A stretch of DNA of 64,000 nt from positions 1 through 64,000 of the forward strand of contig CAMNCW010000041.1 in NCBI GenBank assembly GCA_946534715.1, in the 5' to 3' direction. Position numbers and translations under genes: made by a program. Under the pieces are notes generated by a model. That model had not been told where the DNA came from. It saw nothing but the letters and a program-made list of their open reading frames with translations, and searched no databases. Position 1 is the first letter of the stretch, and each line of letters begins with the position of its first letter. Shown one piece after another: positions 15,683-25,127 of the stretch. Origin of the DNA: an uncultured Bacteroidales bacterium (GTDB lineage: Bacteria > Bacteroidota > Bacteroidia > Bacteroidales > Paludibacteraceae).

Positions 15683-16423
15683 ATGTCTAAAACGCTGCAC
15701 ATAGTGGGAATCGTATCGGGTATCGTGATTGCGACGGCCTTTTTGTGCGCTGCAGTGTGGTGTGGCGAGACGATGTTGCCCAAAGATGCACCCTGCAAGG
15801 CGGTACACTATATTATCGCGGACAGCGAGGAGAGGATGTATGTCACGCCGGCTGAACTGAACAAGACCTTGCAGGACGTGGGGCTTTTTCCGCTCGGACA
15901 GGCGGCGAATACGATCCAAGTGCAACAGATAGAATGGACGATTAAGAATCATCCTATGGTACGCACGGCGGAGTGTTATCTTACTCCGCGGAACGAGATG
16001 ATGATCCGTTTGACGCAACGAGTGCCGCTCCTCAAAGTGCAAAACCCCGGCGATGCGTATTTCATAGATACGGACCGCAAAGTGATGGAAGCCCGCGCGG
16101 CTGTGAAAGACAGCGTGTTGCTTGTCGTTGGCGCAGTGGGAGTACAGAGCGCCCGGACGCAGTTTGCCCAATTTGCACAGTGGTTGCAGAAAGATGCATA
16201 TTGGCGGCAACGCGTGGATCATATTTATTTGCAAACACCTCAAATGGCTTATGTGTATCTGAAAGGCGGAAATAACCCAAGGATAGCCATAGGAACCATG
16301 AACGATTATGAGAACAAGTTGCGCAAAGCAAAGCAATTCTTGGATCAAGGCGCAGAACTGACACAAGGAAAACAATATAAGGAATTAGATGTTCGATTCA
16401 AAGGACAGATAATAGGCAGATAA
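15683..16423 (+). CDS. ftsQ: Cell division protein FtsQ
   Basis: A 246-residue bitopic membrane protein of the divisome. It has a single N-terminal transmembrane helix (about residues 7-27, VGIVSGIVIATAFLCAAVW region). A periplasmic POTRA-like part follows (YIIADSEERMYVTPAELNK, WTIKNHPMVRTAECYL, QRVPLLKVQ) and then a beta domain. Sequence identity within FtsQ is low, so the call leans on position between murC and ftsA, topology and size. It starts 1 base after the murC stop and ends 1 base before ftsA, indicating tight translational coupling. Confidence 0.9.
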   Translation: MSKTLHIVGIVSGIVIATAFLCAAVWCGETMLPKDAPCKAVHYIIADSEERMYVTPAELNKTLQDVGLFPLGQAANTIQVQQIEWTIKNHPMVRTAECYLTPRNEMMIRLTQRVPLLKVQNPGDAYFIDTDRKVMEARAAVKDSVLLVVGAVGVQSARTQFAQFAQWLQKDAYWRQRVDHIYLQTPQMAYVYLKGGNNPRIAIGTMNDYENKLRKAKQFLDQGAELTQGKQYKELDVRFKGQIIGR

Positions 16424-16424
16424 G

Positions 16425-17708
16425 ATGGCAAGAAGACAAGTAAAAATAGCAGACACGCTTCCGTTGGTGGCGATTGATTTAGGAAGCGACAGTGTCCGCG
16501 CGATGGCCGCGCGGTGTATAGCGCCGGACTTATTTCAAGTTTTAGGCGTGGAAGAACGCTCCCAGAAAATGGGAAATACGTGTGTAGAGCAGGGTATAAT
16601 TACTCAGTCGAGCAATGCCGGTTATGTCATAGCCGAGGTGCTCAAACTATTAGCAAACCGAATAGGAGAAGAAGATTTACCAACGGCTTTTGTAACAGTT
16701 GGCGGTCAATCGATGCAGATAGTGGCGGTTCATTCACGTCGTGATCAGGTGCGTAAGAAAGAGATCAGTCAGGCTCTTTTGGACGAGATGGAACGGGAGT
16801 GTAAGGAGAAAATCGAGCTCCGCAACCCCGAAGTGGCGGTTTTGGGCTTGGTGCCGTCGTTCTTCAAGTTAGACGGTAAAGAGCAGGACGAGACGCCGAC
16901 ACCGGATCAAAGAGCCGCGTTGGTGGAAGCCAATTATATTGCATTTTACGGGCGCAAGGTGATCGATACGCAACTTCAGAAATCGTTCTCACAAGCCGGA
17001 CGGAGCATAGAGCGCGCTTTTGTGCGCCCCGAGGCTCTGTTGTCCGCTTTTGCAACTTGCGACGGAAATCATATTTTGGATGAAGGATGTGCAGTGTTAG
17101 ATATGGGCGCGCAAACAACGACTTTGACCGTATATAAAAGCGGACAATATCTGCTGAACAAAGTAGTTCCGAAAGGCGGTTATCACATATCCCGCATGTT
17201 GGAGCAACAAGGCTTGAGTTACAAAACGGCGGAAGTGCTGAAATGCCAATATGGGTGTGCTTCGCCTGATTTAGTAACAAAGAACGTGCGTCTGCGCGTG
17301 CCCGCGAGCCCTGAGATAGGGGGAGATATAATTATTTCGTCCGTGGAGTTAGCCGGCGCAATAGAACTGAAATTGCAGGAAGTGTTAGCTCCGTTGTTTG
17401 AGGAACTGAAGAAAGTGGAAGGACGAATAAAGACGCTGTATATCACCGGCGGCGGATCTATGATGGAAGGTATGGAGAGTTATATACAGAGCCAGACGAG
17501 TCTGCGTGTGCAATATGGCGCGCACAACTTGTTGCTTCACCGCGACACGGAAGACAAATATCTCTCGCCGCAATATACATCGCTGGTAGGAACCATCCTT
17601 TTAGGTCAGGATTTCCGTTCGAGCCATAAGAACCAGCCCGTTCAGCGACCCAATTTCTTCGAACGAATGAAGGAAACGACGTTAGATATGTTTATAGACC
17701 AACAATAG
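16425..17708 (+). CDS. ftsA: Cell division protein FtsA
   Basis: An actin-like ATPase, 427 residues, that anchors FtsZ to the membrane. Phosphate-binding VAIDLGSDSVRAMAA lies near residues 14-28. The SHS2/1C domain follows, then a second nucleotide motif (VLDMGAQTTTLTVY, about 224-237) and ITGGGSMMEG. The C-terminal end (PNFFERMKETTLDMFIDQQ) is the amphipathic membrane-targeting helix expected of FtsA. The gap to ftsZ is filled with an AATTG-type repeat. Confidence 0.95.
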   Translation: MARRQVKIADTLPLVAIDLGSDSVRAMAARCIAPDLFQVLGVEERSQKMGNTCVEQGIITQSSNAGYVIAEVLKLLANRIGEEDLPTAFVTVGGQSMQIVAVHSRRDQVRKKEISQALLDEMERECKEKIELRNPEVAVLGLVPSFFKLDGKEQDETPTPDQRAALVEANYIAFYGRKVIDTQLQKSFSQAGRSIERAFVRPEALLSAFATCDGNHILDEGCAVLDMGAQTTTLTVYKSGQYLLNKVVPKGGYHISRMLEQQGLSYKTAEVLKCQYGCASPDLVTKNVRLRVPASPEIGGDIIISSVELAGAIELKLQEVLAPLFEELKKVEGRIKTLYITGGGSMMEGMESYIQSQTSLRVQYGAHNLLLHRDTEDKYLSPQYTSLVGTILLGQDFRSSHKNQPVQRPNFFERMKETTLDMFIDQQ

Positions 17709-17740
17709 GAATAATTGAAAATTGATAATTGAAAATTGAT
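17709..17740 (+). repeat. ftsA-ftsZ junction repeat (ATAATTG/AAAATTG units)
   Basis: From just after the ftsA TAG to the ftsZ ATG the sequence is made of ATAATTG and AAAATTG units, 7 nt each. It contains a TTG (17729-17731) in frame with ftsZ. Confidence 0.9.
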
Positions 17741-18994
17741 ATGGAAGAAGATCTCATGACTTTACCTTTGGAAGGATTAACAGAGGATAGTATTATCAAA
17801 GTGATCGGTGTCGGCGGCGGCGGATGTAACGCTGTCAATTATATGCACCGTCAGGGTCTGAAAGACGTTTCGTTTTTAGTATGCAATACGGATCGTCAGG
17901 TGCTAATCAAATCATCTGTTCCGAGCAAGTTGCAGTTAGGTCCCGGTTTGGGCGCCGGCGGCGACCCGGAGACCGCACGCCAGTATGCCGAAGAGAGCAA
18001 GGAGCATATACGCGAGGCACTCAATGACGGCACACAGATGTTGTTCATTACTGCGGGTATGGGCGGTGGAACCGGAACAGGTGCTTCCGCCGTTGTAGCT
18101 GAGGTGGCGCAGGAAATGGGAATTCTGACGGTGGGAATTGTCACTATTCCGTTTGCGTTTGAGGGCAAGAAGAAAATAGAGAAAGCTATGACCGGTGTGG
18201 CGCGTCTGGCAAAACATGTGGATGCGCTGCTGATCATCAATAACGAGAAGCTGAAACAGATCTATCCGGAGTTGAACCTGCTGAATGCGTTCTCCAAATC
18301 AGATGATGTGGTAGCAAATGCCGCCCGCTCGATAGCGGAGATCATTACTGTGCCGGGATATATAAACACCGACTTTGCCGATGTGCGCAATACGCTGAAG
18401 AAGGGTGGTGTGGCGATTATGAATATAGGCCGTGCTTCCGGCGAGAAACGTATCACCAATGCCATCAACGATGCGCTGAACTCGCCGCTGGTCAATACCA
18501 ATGACGTACACGGCGCAGAGCGTATATTGTTGCAGTTCTATTGCTCGACCGAGCATGCAATCGTTATGGAAGAGATCGACCAGATCAATGATTTTGTGCA
18601 GGAAGTGGGCGATGATATCGAAGTACAATGGGGTGCATCGATTGATGAGAGTTTGGGCGAAGAAGTGCGCGTGACCGTTATAGCAACCGGTTATAAGGTA
18701 GATGGACTTCCTTCCGAGAACGAAGAGGAAGGAAAGAAAACCATCTCCGAAGCGATAGAGGACAATTATCCTCCTCAGCAGCCCAAGCCGATGGAGGACG
18801 AGAAACCGACACTCATTGACTTGAGCGAGACCCTTTTTTCTCAGTCACGCGAAGAGGTGAAACAGGAGCGCGAGCATGCCGCTTCCACTTCCGCCGACGA
18901 GGTGGTGATTACGGTAGAGGACGAGCCGGTCAAGGAGGAAGAGCCTAAACATGAGGAGCGCCGCAGTCCGTTCGGCTGGATCAGAAGGAAATAA
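17741..18994 (+). CDS. ftsZ: Cell division protein FtsZ
   Basis: Tubulin-like GTPase forming the Z ring, 417 residues from ATG 17741 (MEEDLMTLPLEG). A TTG twelve bases upstream is in frame but belongs to the junction repeat. The GTPase core shows VIGVGGGGCNAVNYM, the signature GGGTGTGASAV (about residues 108-118) and the T7 loop region NTDFADVRNTLKKGG. A long acidic linker follows and the basic tail ends SPFGWIRRK, a plausible FtsA-binding peptide. ftsZ is not followed by the yqeY gene in the same direction; yqeY is close by on the opposite strand. Confidence 0.97.
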   Translation: MEEDLMTLPLEGLTEDSIIKVIGVGGGGCNAVNYMHRQGLKDVSFLVCNTDRQVLIKSSVPSKLQLGPGLGAGGDPETARQYAEESKEHIREALNDGTQMLFITAGMGGGTGTGASAVVAEVAQEMGILTVGIVTIPFAFEGKKKIEKAMTGVARLAKHVDALLIINNEKLKQIYPELNLLNAFSKSDDVVANAARSIAEIITVPGYINTDFADVRNTLKKGGVAIMNIGRASGEKRITNAINDALNSPLVNTNDVHGAERILLQFYCSTEHAIVMEEIDQINDFVQEVGDDIEVQWGASIDESLGEEVRVTVIATGYKVDGLPSENEEEGKKTISEAIEDNYPPQQPKPMEDEKPTLIDLSETLFSQSREEVKQEREHAASTSADEVVITVEDEPVKEEEPKHEERRSPFGWIRRK

Positions 18995-19030
18995 TAAAAG
19001 GTTCATATAAAACGAAAAAACTTACTATTT

Positions 19031-19981
19031 ATGGATAAGGAAATGAATTTCTTCGACCTGTGTGTGGCCTGTGGTCACGCGATAGGTAATGTGTGCAAGT
19101 GGTTTGTGAATTTATTGGCAGAAATGTGCCGTTTGACATACCGCTTATGGTGGGTAGTCGGTTTAGTGGTGATCATGGCGATAGTAGCCGCGCTGTATTA
19201 TACGCGTGAGAGTAACCTCAAGTTCCGCTTCAATGCCGTAGCGATGCTCAATGGTCCCTCTATTCAGCAGTTTGAACAGGCTTACATACCGCTCAAATCG
19301 CCTCTGACTTTGCCGGAAGATGCTGCAATCACTCCGTATGTCAAGAAGCAGGAAGTGACAGAGATCACCACTTTCCGCGTGATAGATTGCTTAGGTGACG
19401 GGGTAGCCGATTATATTGATTTCAAAGACAAATCGTCCCCGACGGATACTGTAGAAGTGCAAATGCAGGACCGCATCTGTCTTCAGTTCTGCGTTAAGCA
19501 GCGTAATTTGGCACTTGTGCCGGAGATAGAGCGTGCCATTTTGGCGTACCTCAATGCCAATGATGCGTTGCAAAAAGCCTATGAGACTTATCTGCCCAAC
19601 TTGCAAAGCGAAGCGGATTTTAACCATCGTCAGGCACTCAAGTTGGATAGTTTGACGAGCAATTATTATTTCTATCATCCGTCCAGCGCTCAGCCGATGA
19701 ACTATAACGGCAACGGAGTTAATTTCTACGGAGACCGCCGTGTGCGTCTTTTCCTTACAGAGATTTACAACCAACAGGAGCATATGGAGAGGTTAGACCA
19801 GCGCTTGCAATTAGCAACCGCTCCGGTCACATTGGAGAATCATTTTTCGATCAATCCGTCTCCTGTCAACGGTCGCATCAAATATCTGGTTCTCTTCTTC
19901 CTGTTCGGATGGATTGCAGGATGCGCTTTAGCTGCTTTGATAGAGCAACGCAAAGCCATTAAGGAATGGTTGAACAAGTAA
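19031..19981 (+). CDS. Membrane protein with Wzz-like topology, function unknown
   Basis: A 316-residue protein with a transmembrane helix near residues 38-56 (WWVVGLVVIMAIVAALYY) and another near 287-306 (YLVLFFLFGWIAGCALAAL). About 230 residues between them are predicted to lie in the periplasm. This two-helix layout and size resemble polysaccharide co-polymerases (Wzz), and the FRFNAVAMLNGP segment is compatible, but no diagnostic motif is visible. It follows ftsZ after 36 bases without an obvious promoter, so it may be read with the division genes. Function is not assigned. Confidence 0.7.
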   Translation: MDKEMNFFDLCVACGHAIGNVCKWFVNLLAEMCRLTYRLWWVVGLVVIMAIVAALYYTRESNLKFRFNAVAMLNGPSIQQFEQAYIPLKSPLTLPEDAAITPYVKKQEVTEITTFRVIDCLGDGVADYIDFKDKSSPTDTVEVQMQDRICLQFCVKQRNLALVPEIERAILAYLNANDALQKAYETYLPNLQSEADFNHRQALKLDSLTSNYYFYHPSSAQPMNYNGNGVNFYGDRRVRLFLTEIYNQQEHMERLDQRLQLATAPVTLENHFSINPSPVNGRIKYLVLFFLFGWIAGCALAALIEQRKAIKEWLNK

Positions 19982-19995
19982 TAATTCGTTGAAAT

Positions 19996-20032
19996 AAAAA
20001 AACGCGTGAGGGTTAAGCCTTCACGCGTTTTA
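19996..20032. terminator. Bidirectional terminator overlapping the DedA 3' end
   Basis: AACGCGTGA / TCACGCGTT stem with A and T runs on either side between convergent genes. The last codons and TAA of the DedA gene (20013-20015) are part of the hairpin. Confidence 0.85.
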
Positions 20033-20702
20033 TGATCCATCGGATGGAGTAGTACAGAAGGACTGCTCCCAAGAGGATGAGTATTGCTACGGATATTTCG
20101 TGGCTGTATTCGTTAATGAGGTCCGCTTGTCCGTGTGCTACGTAGCCTAAAACAGCCAAGATGGTGTTCCAAAGCCCTGCGCCCAAGAAGGTGTAGAACA
20201 AGAACCATCCGAAGTGCATCTTGCTTAGTCCGGCAGGAATGGAAATCAGCTGGCGGATACCGGGGATGAAACGACCGACGAACGTGCTGACTTTGCCATG
20301 GTCGTTGAAATAGGCTTCCGCTTTTTCTACTTTCTCGCGGCTCAGGAGGCACATGTGTCCGAGCTTGCTATCCGCAAATTTATAGATGATCGCCCGTCCG
20401 AGCCAAAGCGAGAGCAGGTAGTTGATGATAGCGCCTATCATGGCTCCGATCGTGCCGAAAAGCACAATGAGCGCCACGTTGACAATATAACTATCGCTCA
20501 CATAAACCGCGCTGTTGGGATCCTCGGCAACATACGCCGCCGGGGGAATAACCACTTCGCTGGGGAAGGGAATAAACGAGCTCTCAATGGTCATGAGCGC
20601 AGTAATGGACCCGTAGTTCATGTGTGCGCTATACCAATCCGTCACGACCGATACCCATGAGGTACCGGTCGCTAACAGAATGATCAGGAACGTGCGTTTC
20701 AT
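20013..20702 (-). CDS. DedA-family (SNARE-associated/VTT domain) membrane protein
   Basis: A 229-residue polytopic inner-membrane protein of the DedA family, implicated in lipid carrier or phospholipid flipping and in membrane homeostasis. Family features are ESSFIPFPSEVVIPPAAYVA near the N-terminus, GAMIGAIINYLLSLWLGR, and the motif FVGRFIPGIRQLISIPAG (about residues 137-154), followed by helices to the C-terminus. The start overlaps the end of yqeY by 4 bases. It is the last gene of the lepA-nhaD-yqeY-dedA run. Confidence 0.93.
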   Translation of the reverse strand: MKRTFLIILLATGTSWVSVVTDWYSAHMNYGSITALMTIESSFIPFPSEVVIPPAAYVAEDPNSAVYVSDSYIVNVALIVLFGTIGAMIGAIINYLLSLWLGRAIIYKFADSKLGHMCLLSREKVEKAEAYFNDHGKVSTFVGRFIPGIRQLISIPAGLSKMHFGWFLFYTFLGAGLWNTILAVLGYVAHGQADLINEYSHEISVAILILLGAVLLYYSIRWIIKRVKA

Positions 20703-21151
20703 TTTGCCAAGAGCTCGCGCACTTTGAGGTTAATCGTTTTTCCTTCAGCTTTTCCGGCAAGTTGCTTGGTCGCAACGCCCATGACTTTTCCCATGTCCTG
20801 CGGTCCGGTAGCGCCCACTTGCGCAATGATGTCACGCAACGCAGCAGTCAACTCTTCCTCGCTCATCATAGCCGGAAGGTATTGTTCGATGATCTTGCAT
20901 TGCGCCAATTCATCTTCCGCCAATTCAGGACGATTGGCGTCGATGTACATCTGAGCTGATTCTTTGCGTTGTTTGACCATCTTTTGTAGGATCTGCAAGG
21001 CTTTGTCGTCATGGAGTTCACCGTCTCCGCCTTTCGCGGTTTTGGCCTCCAGGAACTCTTTCTTAATTCCGCGCAGCGCGTCAAGCGCCGTTTTATCTTT
21101 TGCGAGCATCGCTTTTTTGATGTCCTCGCTTACTTGATCAAATAAAGACAT
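20699..21151 (-). CDS. GatB/YqeY domain protein
   Basis: A 150-residue YqeY protein, homologous to the tRNA-binding tail domain of GatB. Features are SEDIKKAMLAKDKTALDALRG, the conserved E-x-I-I-x-x-Y-L-P motif (KIIEQYLPAMMSEEEL, about residues 86-101) and DMGKVMGVATKQLAGKAEG near the end. The cellular role is not settled. In many Bacteroidota yqeY follows ftsZ; here it is close to ftsZ but reversed, within a lepA-led run. It overlaps dedA by 4 bases. Confidence 0.93.
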   Translation of the reverse strand: MSLFDQVSEDIKKAMLAKDKTALDALRGIKKEFLEAKTAKGGDGELHDDKALQILQKMVKQRKESAQMYIDANRPELAEDELAQCKIIEQYLPAMMSEEELTAALRDIIAQVGATGPQDMGKVMGVATKQLAGKAEGKTINLKVRELLAK

Positions 21152-21163
21152 ATTGATTTACGA

Positions 21164-22510
21164 TTAGATGAAGATTAACTGTACGATAATATAAACCGGC
21201 AGGAGGATGATCAAGCTGAACTTAACCATATAGCCGAAGAAGGAAGGCATTTTAATACCGCTTTCTTCTGCAATCGCTTTGACCATGAAGTTAGGTCCGT
21301 TACCGATATAAGTCAGCGAACCGAATATGACAGCCGCAATGGAGATTGCTTTGAGCAGGAGCTCAGGAATACCGGCTACATAGCTCACGCCCTCGAACAT
21401 GCCAGTTACAACACCGGCATCAGCAGCTGCCAAACTCTCCGGCAGACCCGTAGCTACGCCATGGAAAGCAACGGCAGTAGGTGTGTTATCCAAGAAGGCA
21501 GACAGGGCACCGGTAGCATAGTAGAACTGCCAGGGATGTGTGAAGCCGAGGTCTGCTGCGTGCGCTTTGAGATAAGCCAGGGCAGGGGTCATGGTGGTGA
21601 AGATACCCAAGAACAGAACGGCTACCTCCACAATCGGAGTCCAACTGAATTTATTATCGTTATAACGCACTTCTTTCTTTGTCGTGTAGAGCGAGAGTCC
21701 TGTGAGTGACAGCAATACGATCTCACGCAGGTACTTGAGCCACAAGGGAGCGTCGTGGGCACCCATTGCTTTGATGGTTCCTTCATTGATGAAAGCAACG
21801 GCAAGTACCACACCCAAGAGATAGAGGAAGTTAATCGTACCTTTCATTACCAGCGGGGTAGCCTCACGTGCATCGGCAGAAAGGGAAGTCCAGTGCTCTT
21901 TCTTGTAATAATAGCTATCCAAAGCGTAGTAAATAGTAAGCAGGATAATTCCTGTTACGGCCCATTCAGGTGCCAAGTGCATAAACCAGGAGAAATGTGC
22001 TCCGCGGAGGAAGAGCATGAACAAAGGAGGATCTCCGAGCGGCGTTAACAATCCACCGCAGTTAGCCACCAAGGCAATGAAAAAGAGGATGGTGTGTACC
22101 TTGTGGTCACGCTGTTTGTTGGTCTCGATCAGCGGACGAATCAGCAACATGGCCGCGCCGGTAGTACCCATGAACGAGGATAAAATCCAACCTAAACCCA
22201 GGAAACCGGTGTTGACCAACGGCTTGGCTTTCAGGTCACCCGAGAAATGAATGCCGCCAGTGATGACAAACAACGCTAACAGCAAGATAATAAAGGGTAC
22301 GTAGTCGAAAAAGATCTGATGCTCCAACTCGTGCATCATTCCTCCCATGATGAGGCACACCGCCACGGGCACACCTAAAAAGAGGGAAACAATGAGTTTG
22401 TTGGCATTCTTTTCCCACCAATGTTCCACCACCAGCGGACCGATGGCAATCATCAATAGCATGAGGCCGAACGGAATCAGCGACCATGCTGAATGTACAA
22501 ATTGTTCCAT
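21164..22510 (-). CDS. nhaD: NhaD-type Na+/H+ antiporter
   Basis: A 448-residue ion-transporter-superfamily protein with about a dozen transmembrane helices. Motifs fit NhaD: VANCGGLLTPLGDPPLFMLF (about residues 146-165), ALSAFLDNTPTAVAFHGVA (about 341-359) and SLTYIGNGPNFMVKAIAEESG near the C-terminus. Such proteins exchange Na+ or Li+ for H+ at the inner membrane. It lies 40 bases after lepA and 12 before yqeY, consistent with co-transcription from the lepA promoter. Confidence 0.88.
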   Translation of the reverse strand: MEQFVHSAWSLIPFGLMLLMIAIGPLVVEHWWEKNANKLIVSLFLGVPVAVCLIMGGMMHELEHQIFFDYVPFIILLLALFVITGGIHFSGDLKAKPLVNTGFLGLGWILSSFMGTTGAAMLLIRPLIETNKQRDHKVHTILFFIALVANCGGLLTPLGDPPLFMLFLRGAHFSWFMHLAPEWAVTGIILLTIYYALDSYYYKKEHWTSLSADAREATPLVMKGTINFLYLLGVVLAVAFINEGTIKAMGAHDAPLWLKYLREIVLLSLTGLSLYTTKKEVRYNDNKFSWTPIVEVAVLFLGIFTTMTPALAYLKAHAADLGFTHPWQFYYATGALSAFLDNTPTAVAFHGVATGLPESLAAADAGVVTGMFEGVSYVAGIPELLLKAISIAAVIFGSLTYIGNGPNFMVKAIAEESGIKMPSFFGYMVKFSLIILLPVYIIVQLIFI

Positions 22511-22550
22511 AGCATTTGAATTAATGAAAATGAATATTATTGGTCTTTGC

Positions 22551-24326
22551 TTAGTCTAATTTGAGGACGGCAAGGAAGGCTTTCTGGGGCACTTCGACGT
22601 TACCAATCTGCTTCATACGTTTCTTACCGCGTTTCTGTTTCTCGAGCAGTTTGCGCTTACGGCTCACGTCACCACCGTAACATTTGGCAAGGACATCTTT
22701 GCGGACCTGTTTGACGGTCTCGCGGGCGATAATCTTGGCACCGATAGCGGCTTGGATAGCGATGTCAAACTGCTGACGAGGCAGTAGTTCTTTGAGTTTC
22801 TCGCACATGCGGCGGCCGAAATCGACGGCATTGTCGCGGTGGGTGAGGGTAGAGAGGGCGTCCACCTGTTCGCCGTTGAGGAGAATATCCAGTTTGACGA
22901 GGTTAGACGGACGAAAACCGTTCATATGCCAATCGAAGGAGGCGTAGCCCTTGGAGATGGATTTGAGTTTGTCGTAGAAATCGATGACAATTTCGCCGAG
23001 CGGCATGTCAAAAAGGAGCTCCATTCGGTTGCCGGAGATATATTCCTGCTTGACGAGTTCGCCTCGTTTGCTGAGACAGAGCGTCATGATCGGACCGATG
23101 TAGTCGGCGGTGGTGATGACGGACGCGCGGATGTACGGCTCCTCAATGCGGTCGATCTCCGTGAGATCCGGCATGCCGGCAGGGTTATGTACTTCTACCA
23201 TGCCGCCGTCTTTGGTATAGACGTTGTAACTAACGTTCGGGACGGTGGTGATGACGTCCATGTCGAACTCGCGGTCCAGACGCTCCTGGATGATCTCCAT
23301 GTGTAGCAGGCCCAAGAATCCGCAACGGAAACCGAAGCCGAGTGCCATAGACGACTCGGGCTGAAAAGTGAGGGAGGCATCGTTGAGTTGCAGTTTCTCT
23401 AACGAAGCGCGCAGATCCTCGTAGTCCTCTGATTCAATAGGATATACGCCCGCGAAGACCATCGGTTTGGCTTCCTCGAAACCTTCTATCGCTTTGTCGC
23501 AAGGTCTTGCTACGTGCGTGATTGTGTCGCCCACTTTCACTTCCGTGGAAGTTTTGATACCGGAGATGATGTAACCCACATTGCCGGCGGAGATCTCCTT
23601 ACGCGGGGACATTTCGAGTTTGAGAATACCTATCTCGTCGGCGTCGTACTCTTTGCCGGTGTTGACAAACCGCACTTGGTCGCCTGTGCGCATTGTGCCA
23701 TTGACTACTTTGAAATAGGCGATGATGCCGCGGAAGGAGTTGAATACGGAGTCAAAGACAAGGCATTGGAGCGGTGCGTTCGGGTCTCCTTTGGGTGCAG
23801 GAATACGCTCGATGATGGCATCCAGGATCTCGGGCACGCCTTCTCCGGTCTTGGCGGAGCAGCGAAGAATCTCCTCGCGTTTGCACCCCAAGAGATCAAC
23901 AATCTCGTCCTCTACGCGTTCGGGCATGGCGTTATCCATGTCACATTTATTGAGCACCGGAATGATCTCGAGGTCATGCTCAATCGCCATATAGAGATTA
24001 GAGATCGTCTGCGCCTGTACGCCCTGTGTGGCATCCACCACAAGCACGGCGCCCTCACATGCAGCGATAGAACGCGAGACTTCATAACTGAAGTCCACGT
24101 GCCCCGGAGTGTCGATTAGGTTAAGGGTGTAGCCTTTGTGGTTCATCTGAATAGCGTGCGATTTGATGGTGATACCGCGCTCTTTCTCCAGATCCATGTC
24201 GTCCAATACCTGATTTTCCATCTGGCGGACATCGACCGTCTGTGTGATCTCTAACATACGATCCGCAAGGGTAGATTTGCCGTGATCGATGTGTGCAATA
24301 ATGCAAAAATTACGTATTTTATCCAT
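22551..24326 (-). CDS. lepA: Translation elongation factor 4 (LepA)
   Basis: LepA is a ribosome-dependent GTPase that affects initiation and back-translocation. The 591-residue protein has canonical G motifs: [10 protein letters not shown] (P-loop, about 10-19), [13 protein letters not shown] and NKCDMD. It also has the LepA-specific C-terminal domain ([19 protein letters not shown], then [21 protein letters not shown]). The intact DTPGH here contrasts with the DCAGS of the EF-G2-like protein in this window. The start is fixed by the promoter 32 bases upstream. Confidence 0.97.
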   Translation of the reverse strand: MDKIRNFCIIAHIDHGKSTLADRMLEITQTVDVRQMENQVLDDMDLEKERGITIKSHAIQMNHKGYTLNLIDTPGHVDFSYEVSRSIAACEGAVLVVDATQGVQAQTISNLYMAIEHDLEIIPVLNKCDMDNAMPERVEDEIVDLLGCKREEILRCSAKTGEGVPEILDAIIERIPAPKGDPNAPLQCLVFDSVFNSFRGIIAYFKVVNGTMRTGDQVRFVNTGKEYDADEIGILKLEMSPRKEISAGNVGYIISGIKTSTEVKVGDTITHVARPCDKAIEGFEEAKPMVFAGVYPIESEDYEDLRASLEKLQLNDASLTFQPESSMALGFGFRCGFLGLLHMEIIQERLDREFDMDVITTVPNVSYNVYTKDGGMVEVHNPAGMPDLTEIDRIEEPYIRASVITTADYIGPIMTLCLSKRGELVKQEYISGNRMELLFDMPLGEIVIDFYDKLKSISKGYASFDWHMNGFRPSNLVKLDILLNGEQVDALSTLTHRDNAVDFGRRMCEKLKELLPRQQFDIAIQAAIGAKIIARETVKQVRKDVLAKCYGGDVSRKRKLLEKQKRGKKRMKQIGNVEVPQKAFLAVLKLD

Positions 24327-24357
24327 TGAGTCCTATTTATCCAAATTAAATTCGCTG

Positions 24358-24389
24358 CAAAGGTACAACTTTTTTCTGATATATGCAAG
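24358..24389 (-). promoter_or_regulatory. Promoter of lepA run
   Basis: Minus strand CTTG (24386-24389), 20-nt spacer CATATATCAGAAAAAAGTTG, TACCTTTG (24358-24365). Confidence 0.85.
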
Positions 24390-24415
24390 AAAAAAATAAA
24401 ATTATGAATTAAAAA

Positions 24416-24988
24416 TCAGATTTGTGAGCGTTTGATTTGTCTGCCGAAGCGGAGGAAGAAGGCGATGCCGAAGAAGATGGCAAGAGCGTCAAGGAGACCG
24501 AAAAGGGAGATGTAGGTGGGATCCATGTGAGTATGGTGTGCACAGAGACGGCAAAGATTCGCGATGAGAGGCATGAAGGTGAAGATCGAAACATAGATCT
24601 TAGCCGGGGTACAGTACTCTTTCCACAGCCACAGAAAAGAGATCATGAGGGCAATGTCAGCAATCCATCTCATGATAGTTGTTGCCGTTGTGCCGACCAG
24701 AAGATAGATGTTCGCATCCAATGCGCATTTGATGAGGCATGCCGCGACGGCTATGCAAAGGACAGACAGCGGGAGTTTTTTGGGGGCGAAAGAGCGATAT
24801 ATCAGCCAAAACCACAGAGCCATCATCAGCCATGTGATAACACCGGTCACTCCGTAATAATACTGAAGCGAATGTGCGGGCAAACTCCAATCGAGAATGC
24901 TGACAAGCGTAAAGAAAATCAAACCGCCGACAAAAAGACATAACTGCGTGAAACCCAAAACTTTGGAATAAGAGGAAAGTGTTTTCAT
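24416..24988 (-). CDS. Hypothetical membrane protein with six predicted helices
   Basis: A 190-residue hydrophobic protein with about six transmembrane segments (CLFVGGLIFFTLVSI, VTGVITWLMMALWFWLIY, LSVLCIAVAACLIKCAL and later ones) and a basic C-terminus (RFGRQIKRSQI). I do not recognise a family. It has its own promoter, which overlaps that of the 2-oxoacid oxidoreductase on the other strand. It ends shortly before the lepA promoter and no clear terminator separates it from lepA. Confidence 0.65.
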   Translation of the reverse strand: MKTLSSYSKVLGFTQLCLFVGGLIFFTLVSILDWSLPAHSLQYYYGVTGVITWLMMALWFWLIYRSFAPKKLPLSVLCIAVAACLIKCALDANIYLLVGTTATTIMRWIADIALMISFLWLWKEYCTPAKIYVSIFTFMPLIANLCRLCAHHTHMDPTYISLFGLLDALAIFFGIAFFLRFGRQIKRSQI

Positions 24989-25049
24989 ACTATCGTTGTT
25001 TTTTTAAGAAGTTAAACATCTAAAGATGAAATAATCTTCAAAATCGTTG

Positions 25050-25081
25050 CAAAATTACGAAAATATTTTGATATATGCAAA
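25050..25081 (-). promoter_or_regulatory. Promoter of the hypothetical membrane protein (bidirectional pair)
   Basis: Minus strand TTTG (25078-25081), 20-nt spacer CATATATCAAAATATTTTCG, TAATTTTG (25050-25057). It is identical to the PagL-gene promoter at 14166-14197. Confidence 0.82.
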
Positions 25082-25097
25082 TTTTTTTATATCTTTG
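25067..25097 (+). promoter_or_regulatory. Promoter of the 2-oxoacid oxidoreductase operon
   Basis: TTTG (25067-25070), 19-nt spacer ATATATGCAAATTTTTTTA, TATCTTTG (25090-25097). Confidence 0.84.
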
Positions 25098-25127
25098 CAG
25101 AAAATTTGATACCAAACACAAAAAGCA

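Noticed and set aside
15524..16375. Antisense frame over murC and ftsQ
   Set aside because: Shadow of well-supported genes, no family features.
17729..17740. TTG start for FtsZ at 17729 (and TTG 27032 for KorB)
   Set aside because: Both TTG codons belong to the junction repeat and a good ATG follows at 17741 and 27041.
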